Part shown: positions 1-7,448 of the stretch, one piece after another | Layout of the letters: every line of letters starts with the position of its first letter | Position numbering within the stretch: the first letter of the stretch is position 1 | Source: Dehalococcoidales bacterium | GTDB lineage: Bacteria > Chloroflexota > Dehalococcoidia > Dehalococcoidales > UBA2162 | Direction: 5' to 3' | Assembly: GCA_016932435.1 (NCBI GenBank) | Contig: JAFGCW010000049.1 | Location: forward strand, 1 to 64,000 | Length of the DNA stretch: 64,000 bases | Translations under genes and position numbers: made by a program | The notes under the pieces: model-generated | Databases searched by the model: none | What the model saw: only the letters and a program-made list of their open reading frames with translations | Told to the model about the DNA's origin: nothing

Positions 1-12
1 CCTGGCTTTCAT
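1..12 (-). CDS. 5' end of an unidentified gene cut by the window edge
   Basis: An ATG at 12-10 (minus) is preceded at good spacing by a strong GAGGAGG ribosome-binding site (about 16-22). Only Met-Lys-Ala-Arg is visible before the window ends, so the product cannot be named. It lies downstream of the leader ORF at 84-140 and a plausible promoter at 252-280, which suggests a regulated transcript running out of the window. Confidence 0.4.
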
Positions 13-83
13 GAGTCCTCCTCGGTTGGTTTATTATAACCGAGAAACTCTAAGTCATGGTGTAGCTGTTTTCAGGGGGAAGG

Positions 84-140
84 TCAACTCCTTTTTATCG
101 CTTTAAGCCTGGTAATCACTGGTAGTTTATCTCCAAACAC
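84..140 (-). CDS. 18-codon leader ORF (MFGDKLPVIT...)
   Basis: A GTG-started ORF (140-138) behind AAGGGAGGTGAT encodes an 18-residue peptide beginning MFGDKLPVIT and stops 71 bases before the ATG at position 12. The first ten codons recur on the plus strand at 49158 with only synonymous differences (GTG/GTA, ACC/ACT). An overlapping ATG frame gives an 8-residue peptide ending at the same place in both copies, so the true frame is open. It could also be a duplicated leader segment with no translated product. Confidence 0.35.
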   Translation of the reverse strand: MFGDKLPVITRLKAIKRS

Positions 141-157
141 ATCACCTCCCTTAAAAC
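113..157 (-). repeat. leader repeat, copy 1
   Basis: About 45 bases, read on the minus strand, match 49139-49184 nearly perfectly. The block covers a purine-rich ribosome-binding site and the first ten codons of the small ORF. Both copies lie downstream of a TTGTATTGACTTC promoter element. Confidence 0.7.
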
Positions 158-163
158 AAAGAA

Positions 164-203
164 GGTGCTATTGTCCACTGAACTAATAGACAGCAATAGC
201 ACC
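164..203. other. inverted repeat (hairpin)
   Basis: GGTGCTATTG at 164-173 pairs with CAATAGCACC at 194-203, with a small bulge and extra pairs inside. It sits between the minus-strand promoter at 252-280 and the leader ORF. No U-run follows in either direction, so it is not a standard terminator. It may be a regulatory or stabilising leader structure. Confidence 0.5.
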
Positions 204-251
204 CCACAGGCTTTCTGGAATATATTCAATTCAAAATGTTAAGAGGTTGTT

Positions 252-280
252 AGTGTAAATTAAGGCAGGTGTGAAGTCAA
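252..280 (-). promoter_or_regulatory. putative promoter TTGACT-17-TACACT
   Basis: On the minus strand TTGACT (280-275) and TACACT (257-252) are separated by 17 bases. The upstream flank TTCTTGTATTGACTTC is shared with the leader at 49041-49056 and closely with the one at 45912-45925. It would drive the leader ORF and the gene leaving the window at position 1. Confidence 0.45.
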
Positions 281-328
281 TACAAGAAAGAAGGAGAATA
301 AAATAGGAAAACAGGGAAAAATGATAAT

Positions 329-425
329 TGGCGGGAGCGCATGGGAGTCGAACCCACCGAAGACGCTCTAACGCCCCCCAGACGGAGTTGAAGTCCGCGA
401 AGCCCACCGGGACTCATCCGCTCCC
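329..425 (-). tRNA. selC: tRNA-Sec (UCA)
   Basis: On the minus strand the 97-base gene starts GGGAGCGG and ends CGCTCCCGCCA with CCA encoded. The acceptor arms are complementary, the anticodon loop is CTTCAAC (anticodon TCA), the variable arm is long, and the T-arm reads GGTTCGACTCC. Length and long variable arm are typical of bacterial selenocysteine tRNA, which SelB delivers to UGA codons followed by a SECIS hairpin. It lies next to the selenium-handling operon and the Sec-containing fdhA, whose UGA it would decode. Confidence 0.96.
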
Positions 426-476
426 GTACCAGTCATAGTATATACTACAGGCTGTCTCAGGCGCAATAAATAAAAT

Positions 477-586
477 GCTAATGTCTAAATACAAAATCCT
501 AAATAATATCAAATCCTTAATTTCAAATTTTCGATTTTTGGTATTCGAATTTGTTTAGGATTTAGAGATTAGTAATTAGATATTGG
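477..586. repeat. AT-rich dispersed repeat with inverted ends, copy 1
   Basis: A non-coding AT-rich block. Its left end (GCTAATGTCTAAATACAAAA) and right end (TTTAGGATTTAGAGATTAGT) are imperfect inverted repeats. A second copy lies at 61745-61864. It looks like a MITE-like or palindromic element; no transposase or target duplication is evident. Confidence 0.6.
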
Positions 587-658
587 AACCAGATTCCCTC
601 TCACCGATGGTAATATCGATAAGAGGGAATATCGTGCCGGACGTACATATCTATATAA

Positions 659-871
659 TTATACCGGTTTCAGAACCAGTTTATACCCATCATCTGTCTC
701 TTCTACCTGTGCAGCATAGCCTTCACTTTCAGCCAGACGGGTTACGTTCTCTTTGGATACCGCGCTTTCAACCAGTACGGTAAGTTCCTTGCCCGGATTG
801 TCTTTAATTGCCTTCTTCGTGTTGACGACGGGTATGGGACACGAATAGCCGCGTACATCTACTTCAATCAT
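659..871 (-). CDS. TusA/YedF-family sulfurtransferase-like protein
   Basis: A 70-residue protein starting MIEVDVRGYSCPIPVV. It carries the N-terminal CPxP motif of TusA/SirA/YedF proteins, small carriers that hold a persulfide (or selenide) on that Cys. The start at 871 is chosen because GAAAGGAG precedes it; a longer in-frame start lacks support. Its ATG overlaps the stop of the upstream kinase-like gene (ATGA), implying translational coupling. It is last in the operon with YedE and a DUF3343 protein, a context typical of selenium or sulfur donation. Selenium specificity is inferred from neighbours. Confidence 0.85.
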   Translation of the reverse strand: MIEVDVRGYSCPIPVVNTKKAIKDNPGKELTVLVESAVSKENVTRLAESEGYAAQVEETDDGYKLVLKPV

Positions 872-1761
872 TTTTCTCCTTTCGGTATACAGACACCACT
901 CCACTCGCACAGGTTTTCTGCAAATACTGCGGGGAGATTGTCAATAATTTCCGCCACCTTCGTTGCCGGTGTAGCCTGAGCCTGCTTTCCGGCCATACGA
1001 TTCGCCCTGGCGGCGATTATAGCAGCTTCATGCGGTTCCAGTCCGGCGAAGGTAAAAGCAGCGACCTGCCCGGTAATAGTGTCACCGGTGCCACCGATCG
1101 CTTCAAGCTCAGGCACATTGGGTTCGGTCACGGTATCGATTATTTCTCCGTTTTGAACGATATAATCTGTCGAACCTTTGACCAGCAATAGCTTTGCCGC
1201 ATCGTTATGTTCATAGGCTACTGCCACCAGTTCGGGTATGCGGCTGGCATCGGTATCAAATAAGTGCTTGTTTATATATGCCGGGTGTGTAGCGTCCGGA
1301 TCGGCAAGAAACGCTATTTCGGTAGCGTCCGGAGTAAAGATATCGAACCGAGAGGCAAGTCCTGCTGCCTTGGCCGAATACATCGAGGCAGCGTCGGCAA
1401 TCATCAACGGCCTTTTCCGGCATTTTTCGATTGCATTACAGAGTCTTCTGGAGAGCATCATATCCGGCAGCCAGTAGTGCAGGGCAAGGACATCCGGTGA
1501 TAGTTCATCAATAGTTTGTATCAGGTTTTCGTATATTGCCCGGCTGCCTTTTCCCTGCCCGGTGTCACCGGCCAGAACGACGTAAGGATTCTCCTGTTTC
1601 AGATAACCGGTAACTGCCAGGGCGGCGCCTATCATGGCGCCGGTTCCCTGGGTGCGTGGAAAGCTGTGCCTTCCTACGATAAGCATCTCACCGTCAAGCC
1701 AGGTTTTTCCGGTAACAAGAGGGAAGTCGGCATAAGGTACGGTTCCCGCGATAAGAAGCAT
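868..1761 (-). CDS. ribokinase-fold kinase / NAD(P)HX dehydratase-like protein
   Basis: A 297-residue protein. The glycine-rich motif GGTGDTITG near residue 225 is the anion-hole/catalytic-Asp motif of the ribokinase superfamily, closest in form to the NAD(P)H-hydrate dehydratase branch. A good GGAG site precedes the ATG. It lies between a DUF3343 protein and a TusA-like protein in the selenium-related operon, and a separate full-length Nnr enzyme exists at 53561-55126, so plain NAD(P)HX repair is not the only option. Substrate unknown. Confidence 0.65.
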   Translation of the reverse strand: MLLIAGTVPYADFPLVTGKTWLDGEMLIVGRHSFPRTQGTGAMIGAALAVTGYLKQENPYVVLAGDTGQGKGSRAIYENLIQTIDELSPDVLALHYWLPDMMLSRRLCNAIEKCRKRPLMIADAASMYSAKAAGLASRFDIFTPDATEIAFLADPDATHPAYINKHLFDTDASRIPELVAVAYEHNDAAKLLLVKGSTDYIVQNGEIIDTVTEPNVPELEAIGGTGDTITGQVAAFTFAGLEPHEAAIIAARANRMAGKQAQATPATKVAEIIDNLPAVFAENLCEWSGVCIPKGEK

Positions 1762-1762
1762 A

Positions 1763-2299
1763 TTAATTTTCTCCTTTATTCAGAGCGATACTTTCTTCGA
1801 GAGCTTTATCAAGCATCAGTGAACACAAAGTAAAACCTATCGCCCTGGGTTTGGGCGCTTCTTCCAGTTTTTTCCCGATCAATTCCATATGCATGACCGG
1901 AATGTCGGGGCAGCCGCCGCCGGATGTATTCACTATTTCGCCGGTTTCTTTATCGAACGTCAGTTTCATATTTCCGGCCTTTACCATGAGCCACGAGCCG
2001 AAATCGGTAACCTTCACAATTTCAAGTATCTCTTTAGCACCATCTTTCAGAGGGGCGATATACATATACATTATATTTTTTTCTGTCAGCAGACGTTCGA
2101 TACCAGGTTGTTCCACCAGGTTTATCTCTACGGCAAGATCGCATCCTTTTCTCATCTCCGGAGGTGGAGCGACCAGTTTAACGGTGTAATCGGCATTTTT
2201 TAACACCTTTTCTGCTTTCATCGCTTCCTGAACTTCGCCGAAAATGACGAGTCCTCCACCTTCGAACCGTGGCTTCTTTTCACGTTTTAAAAATGACAC
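1763..2299 (-). CDS. DUF3343 (Se/S carrier-like) domain protein
   Basis: A 178-residue protein with GTG start behind GGAG. The N-terminal part (about residues 15-85: GGGLVIFGEVQEAMKAEKVL and KLVAPPPEMRKGCDLAV) matches the DUF3343 / putative Se-S carrier family often found beside YedE and YedF. The C-terminal part has a GGGCPDIP motif and another Cys near residue 158, which could hold a chalcogen. It is second in the yedE operon. Role in selenium handling is inferred from family and context. Confidence 0.75.
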   Translation of the reverse strand: MSFLKREKKPRFEGGGLVIFGEVQEAMKAEKVLKNADYTVKLVAPPPEMRKGCDLAVEINLVEQPGIERLLTEKNIMYMYIAPLKDGAKEILEIVKVTDFGSWLMVKAGNMKLTFDKETGEIVNTSGGGCPDIPVMHMELIGKKLEEAPKPRAIGFTLCSLMLDKALEESIALNKGEN

Positions 2300-2310
2300 T
2301 TAGCTTTCTC

Positions 2311-3390
2311 CTATGCTGTTTTTTCTCTCATGAGGAATCCTAATCCTACACAGAATACCAGACCGATAATAACAGCCGCAGGTCCGAATGTTCCGGGACC
2401 TGCCGGGCTGGATGCAAGCAGGAAATTATGAGCGAAGGCAGCTCCTGCGAAATATCCCAGGACCGTCATGGCAGCGTCGGTGTTACCCTCTCCTGAGAGA
2501 ATCAGATTTCGTAACGGACAGCCGCCCAGGAGTGTGGCTGCCAGCCCGACAAGACCCATGCCAAGGAAATTCCAGACATGATTATCATGAGCTACCGGTT
2601 GATCGGCAAATCCCCAGTGGTAGATACCTTCAGCCCCGAAATTCCCGACTATATAATTAGTGACCAGCGCAGCGATTAGGAACGCTATTACCCCGCTGAA
2701 AAGGTAAGTGTTTTTAACCAGAAACAGGTCACGCCATCCGCCTACAAAGCACATACGGGTTCTCTGGGCGAGAAAACCGATAACCAGGCCGACGATAAGG
2801 GCGACTATCAATGACACTCTCGCGGCGCCCGGACCGGTCTCGCTGCTGAAGATAAAGTCCGGTTTAATGATAGCGATAATCAGCAGCTCCAGCATTAGTA
2901 TCGGAAAAATCCACCCGGCAACCAGATGGATTTTTACAGAACGTCCCAGGTTAAATCCTCTTTTCAGGAATATGACACCGATACCGATTCCTGCAATCAT
3001 ACCGGCAAGGGCTACAAATCCATTCAGGTCTCCTCCGGCAATACGGAGTAACAGCCTGACAGGACATCCAAGGAATACCAGCGCTCCTATCATTACAAAA
3101 GCGCCGAGAAGGAAACGTATAATGGGTGATGATCCCCCGCTGGAACGCCACTCGCGGAAAGAAAATGCGGTAATCATCGCCCCGAACAGAAATCCTATTA
3201 TTTCCGGTCGTATATACTGGACCACTCCGGCACGGTGAAGACCGATGGCTCCGGAGATATCACGCATAAAACAAGCCACGCAGATTCCCATATTTGCCGG
3301 GTTTCCCCAGTTGACCATCAAGGCGCCCAGTACACCGAAAACGATGCCGGCGCCTATGATAGTATATTTAGATTTGAAATAACGTAGCAT
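2311..3390 (-). CDS. yedE: YedE-family putative selenium transporter
   Basis: A polytopic membrane protein of 359 residues. The motif CVACFMRDISGAIG near the N terminus and two related halves, each with a GCP(V/L)R motif (LGCPVRLLLR and GGCPLRNLIL), are typical of the YedE/YeeE family, whose selenium branch co-occurs with selenoprotein genes. The start at 3390 follows GGAGGTATTA; a longer ORF to 3438 has no such site. It heads the operon with the DUF3343, kinase-like and TusA-like genes and lies between selC and the Sec-FDH operon, which favours selenium over sulfur. Confidence 0.85.
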   Translation of the reverse strand: MLRYFKSKYTIIGAGIVFGVLGALMVNWGNPANMGICVACFMRDISGAIGLHRAGVVQYIRPEIIGFLFGAMITAFSFREWRSSGGSSPIIRFLLGAFVMIGALVFLGCPVRLLLRIAGGDLNGFVALAGMIAGIGIGVIFLKRGFNLGRSVKIHLVAGWIFPILMLELLIIAIIKPDFIFSSETGPGAARVSLIVALIVGLVIGFLAQRTRMCFVGGWRDLFLVKNTYLFSGVIAFLIAALVTNYIVGNFGAEGIYHWGFADQPVAHDNHVWNFLGMGLVGLAATLLGGCPLRNLILSGEGNTDAAMTVLGYFAGAAFAHNFLLASSPAGPGTFGPAAVIIGLVFCVGLGFLMREKTA

Positions 3391-3526
3391 TAATACCTCC
3401 ATTCTTGAATGAGGGAAGATTTGAGAAATGAACCACAATATTCCTTAGAACAGTATTCAGTGAAAAAGAAAGTTAAAAGGAAAAGGTTCAGGATACACTA
3501 CATGCATCAGGCTGTGCATTAATGCT

Positions 3527-3559
3527 TCACGTAAATGTCAACAGGAATAGTCGTGTCAT
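3527..3559 (-). CDS. 10-codon leader ORF upstream of yedE, ending in UGA
   Basis: A very strong AAGGAGGTG site precedes ATG at 3559. The ORF reads MTRLFLLTFT then UGA, and in frame 12 more sense codons follow before a second UGA at 3490-3488. It lies in the roughly 225-base leader between the promoter at 3623-3651 and yedE. A canonical SECIS is not convincing after the first UGA (an AUGCA/UGCAU stem loops too early and lacks the usual G). It may be a regulatory leader peptide. Confidence 0.45.
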   Translation of the reverse strand: MTRLFLLTFT

Positions 3560-3622
3560 TTCTGCACCTCCTTCAGCGTGTTTGTTATAAGGAAAAGTTA
3601 CATTACTCTATAACAGCTACTT

Positions 3623-3651
3623 ATTATACGCAATCAGGAGGTGTTCTGCAA
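3623..3651 (-). promoter_or_regulatory. promoter TTGCAG-17-TATAAT for the yedE operon
   Basis: On the minus strand TTGCAG (3651-3646) and a perfect TATAAT (3628-3623) are spaced by 17 bases, just after the tatC stop. Predicted start of transcription is near 3616, giving a long leader before yedE. It would uncouple the selenium operon from the fdh-tat operon upstream. Confidence 0.65.
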
Positions 3652-3655
3652 GGGT

Positions 3656-4408
3656 CTAATCGAAGGGGGGTGTTTCTATTTCTTCTTCTGTTTTCTTTTT
3701 CCTGTAGACGAGTTTCGCAAGAAGCAGACTCAATCCGTAAAGGAAAATAAGTACGCCGGCGACTATTGACTGGTTTATCGGGTCGGGTGTGGGTGTTATA
3801 ATAGCGGCCAGGATAAAGGAAATGATAATGGCTCCTCTCCATTTGCTGGCAAGCCATTGTGGTTTAACGATGCCGATTCGTGCCAGGAATGTGATAAGTA
3901 CCGGTAATTCGAATACCAGCCCTGATACCAGCAGCATCCTTGTCACGATATTGACATAGTCGCTGAACATAGGCTGGGGAGTAACGAGATCAGCGCCCCA
4001 GCTAAGAAGAAAGTTCGTGATGCTCGGTATCATAATGAAATAGGCGAATACCACGCCGCCGATAAACATCAGCGCTATCCACGGTAGTGCGATATAGACA
4101 TATTTCCTTTCACTGCGGGTTAGTGCCGGTGAAACGAACATGAGTAGCTCGTAGGTAAGGTAGGGCATTGCCAGGATCGCCCCGGCTACCAGAGAAATTC
4201 TCATTGTAGTCCCGAACATTTCTGTCATCTTGATAGCCTGGAGAGTAATACCTTCAGGCGCGGGGTACAGAAGGATCTCAATTAATCTTTCCCAGAAAAC
4301 GAACGCGACAATAATCATAATGACAAGGACAACAACGCTTCTTATCAGGCGTTTTCGCATTTCACTGAAATGTCCTAAGATCGAGAGATTGTTATCACTG
4401 TCACTCAT
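3656..4408 (-). CDS. tatC: Sec-independent (Tat) translocase subunit TatC
   Basis: A 250-residue membrane protein with about six hydrophobic segments and the N-terminal signature HFSEMRKRLIRS, the TatC cytoplasmic region that recognises twin-arginine signals. It also has the conserved P1-loop region after helix 1. Its ATG overlaps the tatA stop (TAATG). It lies in the same operon as formate dehydrogenase, whose FdhA subunit carries a twin-arginine signal, so FDH is the obvious cargo. Normal family length. Confidence 0.95.
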   Translation of the reverse strand: MSDSDNNLSILGHFSEMRKRLIRSVVVLVIMIIVAFVFWERLIEILLYPAPEGITLQAIKMTEMFGTTMRISLVAGAILAMPYLTYELLMFVSPALTRSERKYVYIALPWIALMFIGGVVFAYFIMIPSITNFLLSWGADLVTPQPMFSDYVNIVTRMLLVSGLVFELPVLITFLARIGIVKPQWLASKWRGAIIISFILAAIITPTPDPINQSIVAGVLIFLYGLSLLLAKLVYRKKKTEEEIETPPFD

Positions 4409-4683
4409 TATTGATTCTTTTCAGGTTTTTCTTTATCCTCGACTGAGGTTTCTTCTTTTTTTCCAGATTTCTCTTTGCTGCCGGAAGACGAACCGGACTC
4501 CTTTTTTTCGAGTTCCAGTTCTTTTCTGACCTGGGTCGTCAGGTCGAAACTCATTTTTTTCATGGCACTCATGAACTTCCCGAGATTTCGGGCAATCTCC
4601 GGTATCTTACCCGGTCCCCAGATAATCAGGGCGACCACAAGTACCAGCAAGATTTCCATTATACCCATGTCGAGAAAGTTCAT
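4408..4683 (-). CDS. tatA: Tat translocase pore subunit TatA
   Basis: About 91 residues: one N-terminal membrane helix (MGIMEILLVLVVALIIWGPG), the amphipathic FG/P-hinge region (KIPEIARNLGKFMSAMKK), and a long charged Lys/Glu/Ser tail. This is the TatA/B layout. The start is placed at ATG 4683; a TTG at 4698 in frame is an alternative, and neither has a strong ribosome-binding site. It overlaps tatC. Only one TatA/B-type gene is visible here. Confidence 0.92.
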   Translation of the reverse strand: MNFLDMGIMEILLVLVVALIIWGPGKIPEIARNLGKFMSAMKKMSFDLTTQVRKELELEKKESGSSSGSKEKSGKKEETSVEDKEKPEKNQ

Positions 4684-4833
4684 TTTATGTGTCCACAAAC
4701 ATATTACTGCTCAATTATAGGTAGTTGCAGCATAATTATCAATTCTCTTGAATTTGAGAATAACTTTACATAAACAGGTATTCCGAAATAATAATGCCTT
4801 CTCTAAATAATAAGAGGTATGAAAGATTACCAG

Positions 4834-5685
4834 TTACGAATTACCCGGTTCGTATCCTTCGGCCTGAGCCTGGCTGTCCATTGCCAGGGTAAGGACACGC
4901 TCTACGGGAAGCATGATATTTTTGTCCGTAGCTCTCAGATCGATCGTCTTAATGTATTTTCGGCATTTTTCACAGGCATACAACCGGTATAGTCCGCCTT
5001 CATCGGAAAAGATAGACAAATTTGTCTGTTCCTGATTGCCACAGAATGGGCATTCTATTCTCTGGAACAACCAGCTTGTGTCACATCTTGAGCAGACCAG
5101 CCAGCGGGAACTCTTTTCCTTGTCCAGATATGAAAAGTCGGGTTTGCCTCCGCAGACAGGGCAGGTGTTACGTCGCCAGCGTTCGTTGTTGATAAGCCCC
5201 GAAAATGCTCTGGCATAACAGACTAGATAGGGTTTTAACGTCGCATGAGTTATAGCTTCGAGAAGAAGGTGTTCGTCCAGGTTATCAGTTGCCATTGTGG
5301 CTGGTAATTTCGTTCCCTTGAACCAGGCTCTCACCAGTCCTTTGGGTATTACCTTGCGTGGTTTGGGTTGGGTCAGGCTTTTCGGCAAAGTACCAAAAAG
5401 GTCCTCGTATTCGGAAAAAACATCGATAACTTTTACGAAGAGTTCATTCAGAATTACCCAGTCAAACGTAATATCATTATATTTGATGAGCGGTTGTCCA
5501 CGGAACAACCGCTCATCTATTAAATCTTTTTTAAGGCCGGGGTTTACTTGACCAATTCGCTGTTCACCCCTTGCCTGTATATCGAACAGTTTCTGGTAGA
5601 ATTCTATAAACCTGGATGATAAACCTCTGTTTTCTCCTTCATCCCTAAGCTGTTTTAGAACTCCATTTCCTCTACTGTCCTCCAC
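4834..5685 (-). CDS. fdhE: formate dehydrogenase accessory protein FdhE
   Basis: A 283-residue protein with the FdhE zinc-ribbon/rubredoxin-like half containing four CxxC motifs (CPVCGGKPD, CSRCDTSW, CPFCGNQ, CEKCRKY) after a helical N-terminal domain. FdhE is required to mature Tat-exported formate dehydrogenases. GTG start at 5685 behind AAGGGAG. It sits between the FDH structural genes and tatAC, linking folding/quality control with export. Confidence 0.93.
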   Translation of the reverse strand: MEDSRGNGVLKQLRDEGENRGLSSRFIEFYQKLFDIQARGEQRIGQVNPGLKKDLIDERLFRGQPLIKYNDITFDWVILNELFVKVIDVFSEYEDLFGTLPKSLTQPKPRKVIPKGLVRAWFKGTKLPATMATDNLDEHLLLEAITHATLKPYLVCYARAFSGLINNERWRRNTCPVCGGKPDFSYLDKEKSSRWLVCSRCDTSWLFQRIECPFCGNQEQTNLSIFSDEGGLYRLYACEKCRKYIKTIDLRATDKNIMLPVERVLTLAMDSQAQAEGYEPGNS

Positions 5686-5706
5686 CTGTATCTCCCTTCA
5701 AGTAAG

Positions 5707-6651
5707 CTACATCTGACCACCGATAGTAATGATGGCCCTGAGTACCAGACCTCCCAGTACTACGCATACAGATGATGCTATAATCGCGCGGGAGACACTC
5801 TTCGTTGCAATGTCCTTGCCCCAGTTGGTAATCTCCAGTCCCAGAGGGATGAGGAGTGCGAGAAGTACTACACCTACCCAGAATGGTGCTGCGAGTACTC
5901 CCGTTGTGAGTAAGCCGAGTGCATCACCTGCTCCACTCATCGAGGAAACTGCAAGCCATATCGCGTAACCGATTAATGTGAGAAGTTCGATGACTATTAC
6001 GACTACGTCCATTTCAGCAAGTTTCTCGATTACCTTCTCAGAGATAGTCCAGTCCGATGAACCGTAGAGGGTGTTCATTGTCATTCTTAGTTCGACCAGG
6101 TTACCTCTGTTTATCGCATTGGATGCAATCGATGTAATGATAAGCAGGGCTACGCCGGTCGAGACGGCGGAAGCTACGAACAATGCCGGAAGGAGTATCG
6201 TGCTTGACCACATCGGCTGGTTGCTGACCGATAAAAGAACACCGGTATAAGCGACCAGCAGAACTGATAATACGACGTTTATCGGTTTTAGAATTCCTGC
6301 AAGCTTAAGAAGTCCGTCGACTCTACCCGGCATCTTGTTTGCGAGCCACCAGATCATTACGAGGACAACCGCTATGATAACCCACAACAGCAGTATCCAT
6401 GTTCCGGCAGACATTGGTGTCGCCAGATTAAATTGTGTGAACAGATGCCAGAATCTCAATGGGGCACCAAGATCAATGATAAGGAGCAGCACACCGATGA
6501 TAGCCATCGGTATACCGAGGTATGTTGCTAACCGAAGTAGTTTATTATCGGTCGCTTTTGTATATCGCTCGATAAAGAAGGCAGCGAAATATCCGCCGCC
6601 GGCCATACCGGCTAACCATAGATAAAACCAAATTGGTGGAGCCCAAGCCAT
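5707..6651 (-). CDS. NrfD/PsrC-type membrane subunit of formate dehydrogenase
   Basis: A 314-residue, very hydrophobic protein with about eight or nine membrane helices and the NrfD family opening (FYLWLAGMAGGGYFAAFF). NrfD subunits anchor molybdopterin/Fe-S enzyme pairs and exchange electrons with membrane quinones without heme. The ATG overlaps the fdhB stop (TAATG) and has a GGAGGAGGTG site. Together with FdhA and FdhB it should form a periplasm-facing formate:quinone (or partner) oxidoreductase. Confidence 0.92.
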   Translation of the reverse strand: MAWAPPIWFYLWLAGMAGGGYFAAFFIERYTKATDNKLLRLATYLGIPMAIIGVLLLIIDLGAPLRFWHLFTQFNLATPMSAGTWILLLWVIIAVVLVMIWWLANKMPGRVDGLLKLAGILKPINVVLSVLLVAYTGVLLSVSNQPMWSSTILLPALFVASAVSTGVALLIITSIASNAINRGNLVELRMTMNTLYGSSDWTISEKVIEKLAEMDVVVIVIELLTLIGYAIWLAVSSMSGAGDALGLLTTGVLAAPFWVGVVLLALLIPLGLEITNWGKDIATKSVSRAIIASSVCVVLGGLVLRAIITIGGQM

Positions 6652-7412
6652 TATGCACCTCCTCCTATATTGGATTCAATCCTCTGTTTTCTCTTGAACA
6701 GTAACCAGAAGGGTATGGCAGCGACTACACCGGCGGCTACCGCACCGCTGACCCAATGAGCCCATGTACTATTAGTGGCCAGTACTGGATCTTCCGGTAA
6801 ACCGAAATCTGCAGGCGAATGGGTAAGGACGTACATAGTCTGCAATCCTCCCATCTCTGTCTCCCCATACAGGTTAGCATCATTATAACCTTTAGCCCGT
6901 AACGTGTCTACCCGGTTTTTCCCGATTGAAATCAGCTCATCTCTTTCGCCGAACTGGATCGCACCGGAAGGGCAGGTTGTAGCGCAGGCTGGTGCCATGC
7001 CATTGGTAACACGGTCGATGCACATTCTGCATTTACGGGCAGTGCCTTCTCCTTCTTCGTCTTTATGAGGTACATGGAATGGGCAGGCCTGGACGCAGTA
7101 GCCGCAGCCAATGCACCAGTCCTGATCGATGATTACTATTTCACCATTATGCGATATTGCCCCGGTAGGGCAGACTTTTTCACAACTAGCTTCGGTGCAG
7201 TGCATACAGGTATGGGCTCTGAACAACCACTCACCGGGGCGCTCCCTGAATTCCACCTTAATCCAGGTGCTACCGGATAGTTCGGGCGGGTTTTCATAGG
7301 TACCCGTCTGCGTAGTATGTTCTGCCGGCAGTTCATTCCAGCCTTTGCACGCAACCTGACATCCCCGGCAAGCTGTGCATTTTGAAACATCTATAAGTCT
7401 TCCTTTAGACAT
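6651..7412 (-). CDS. fdhB: formate dehydrogenase Fe-S subunit (4x[4Fe-4S] ferredoxin-like)
   Basis: A 253-residue protein with four cysteine clusters: CTACRGCQVAC near the start, CMHCTEASCEKVCP, CIGCGYCVQACP and CRMCIDRV...CATTCP. It should wire electrons from FdhA to the membrane. Residues about 225-246 form a C-terminal membrane helix followed by a basic tail, as in FdnH/FdoH-type subunits. Strong GAAGGAGGG site before ATG 7412. It lies directly after fdhA and overlaps the NrfD gene. Confidence 0.94.
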   Translation of the reverse strand: MSKGRLIDVSKCTACRGCQVACKGWNELPAEHTTQTGTYENPPELSGSTWIKVEFRERPGEWLFRAHTCMHCTEASCEKVCPTGAISHNGEIVIIDQDWCIGCGYCVQACPFHVPHKDEEGEGTARKCRMCIDRVTNGMAPACATTCPSGAIQFGERDELISIGKNRVDTLRAKGYNDANLYGETEMGGLQTMYVLTHSPADFGLPEDPVLATNSTWAHWVSGAVAAGVVAAIPFWLLFKRKQRIESNIGGGA

Positions 7413-7448
7413 TAATTCCCTCCTTCACACTTGCTTTCCTCATTATCA

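Noticed and set aside
583..783. Plus-strand ORF overlapping the TusA-like gene
   Set aside because: Shadow of the opposite strand; no start signal and no recognisable product.
3488..3529. SECIS element after the UGA of the yedE leader ORF
   Set aside because: The AUGCA/UGCAU hairpin places its loop about 13 nt from the UGA and lacks G in the first two loop bases, so it does not fit the bacterial SECIS pattern.
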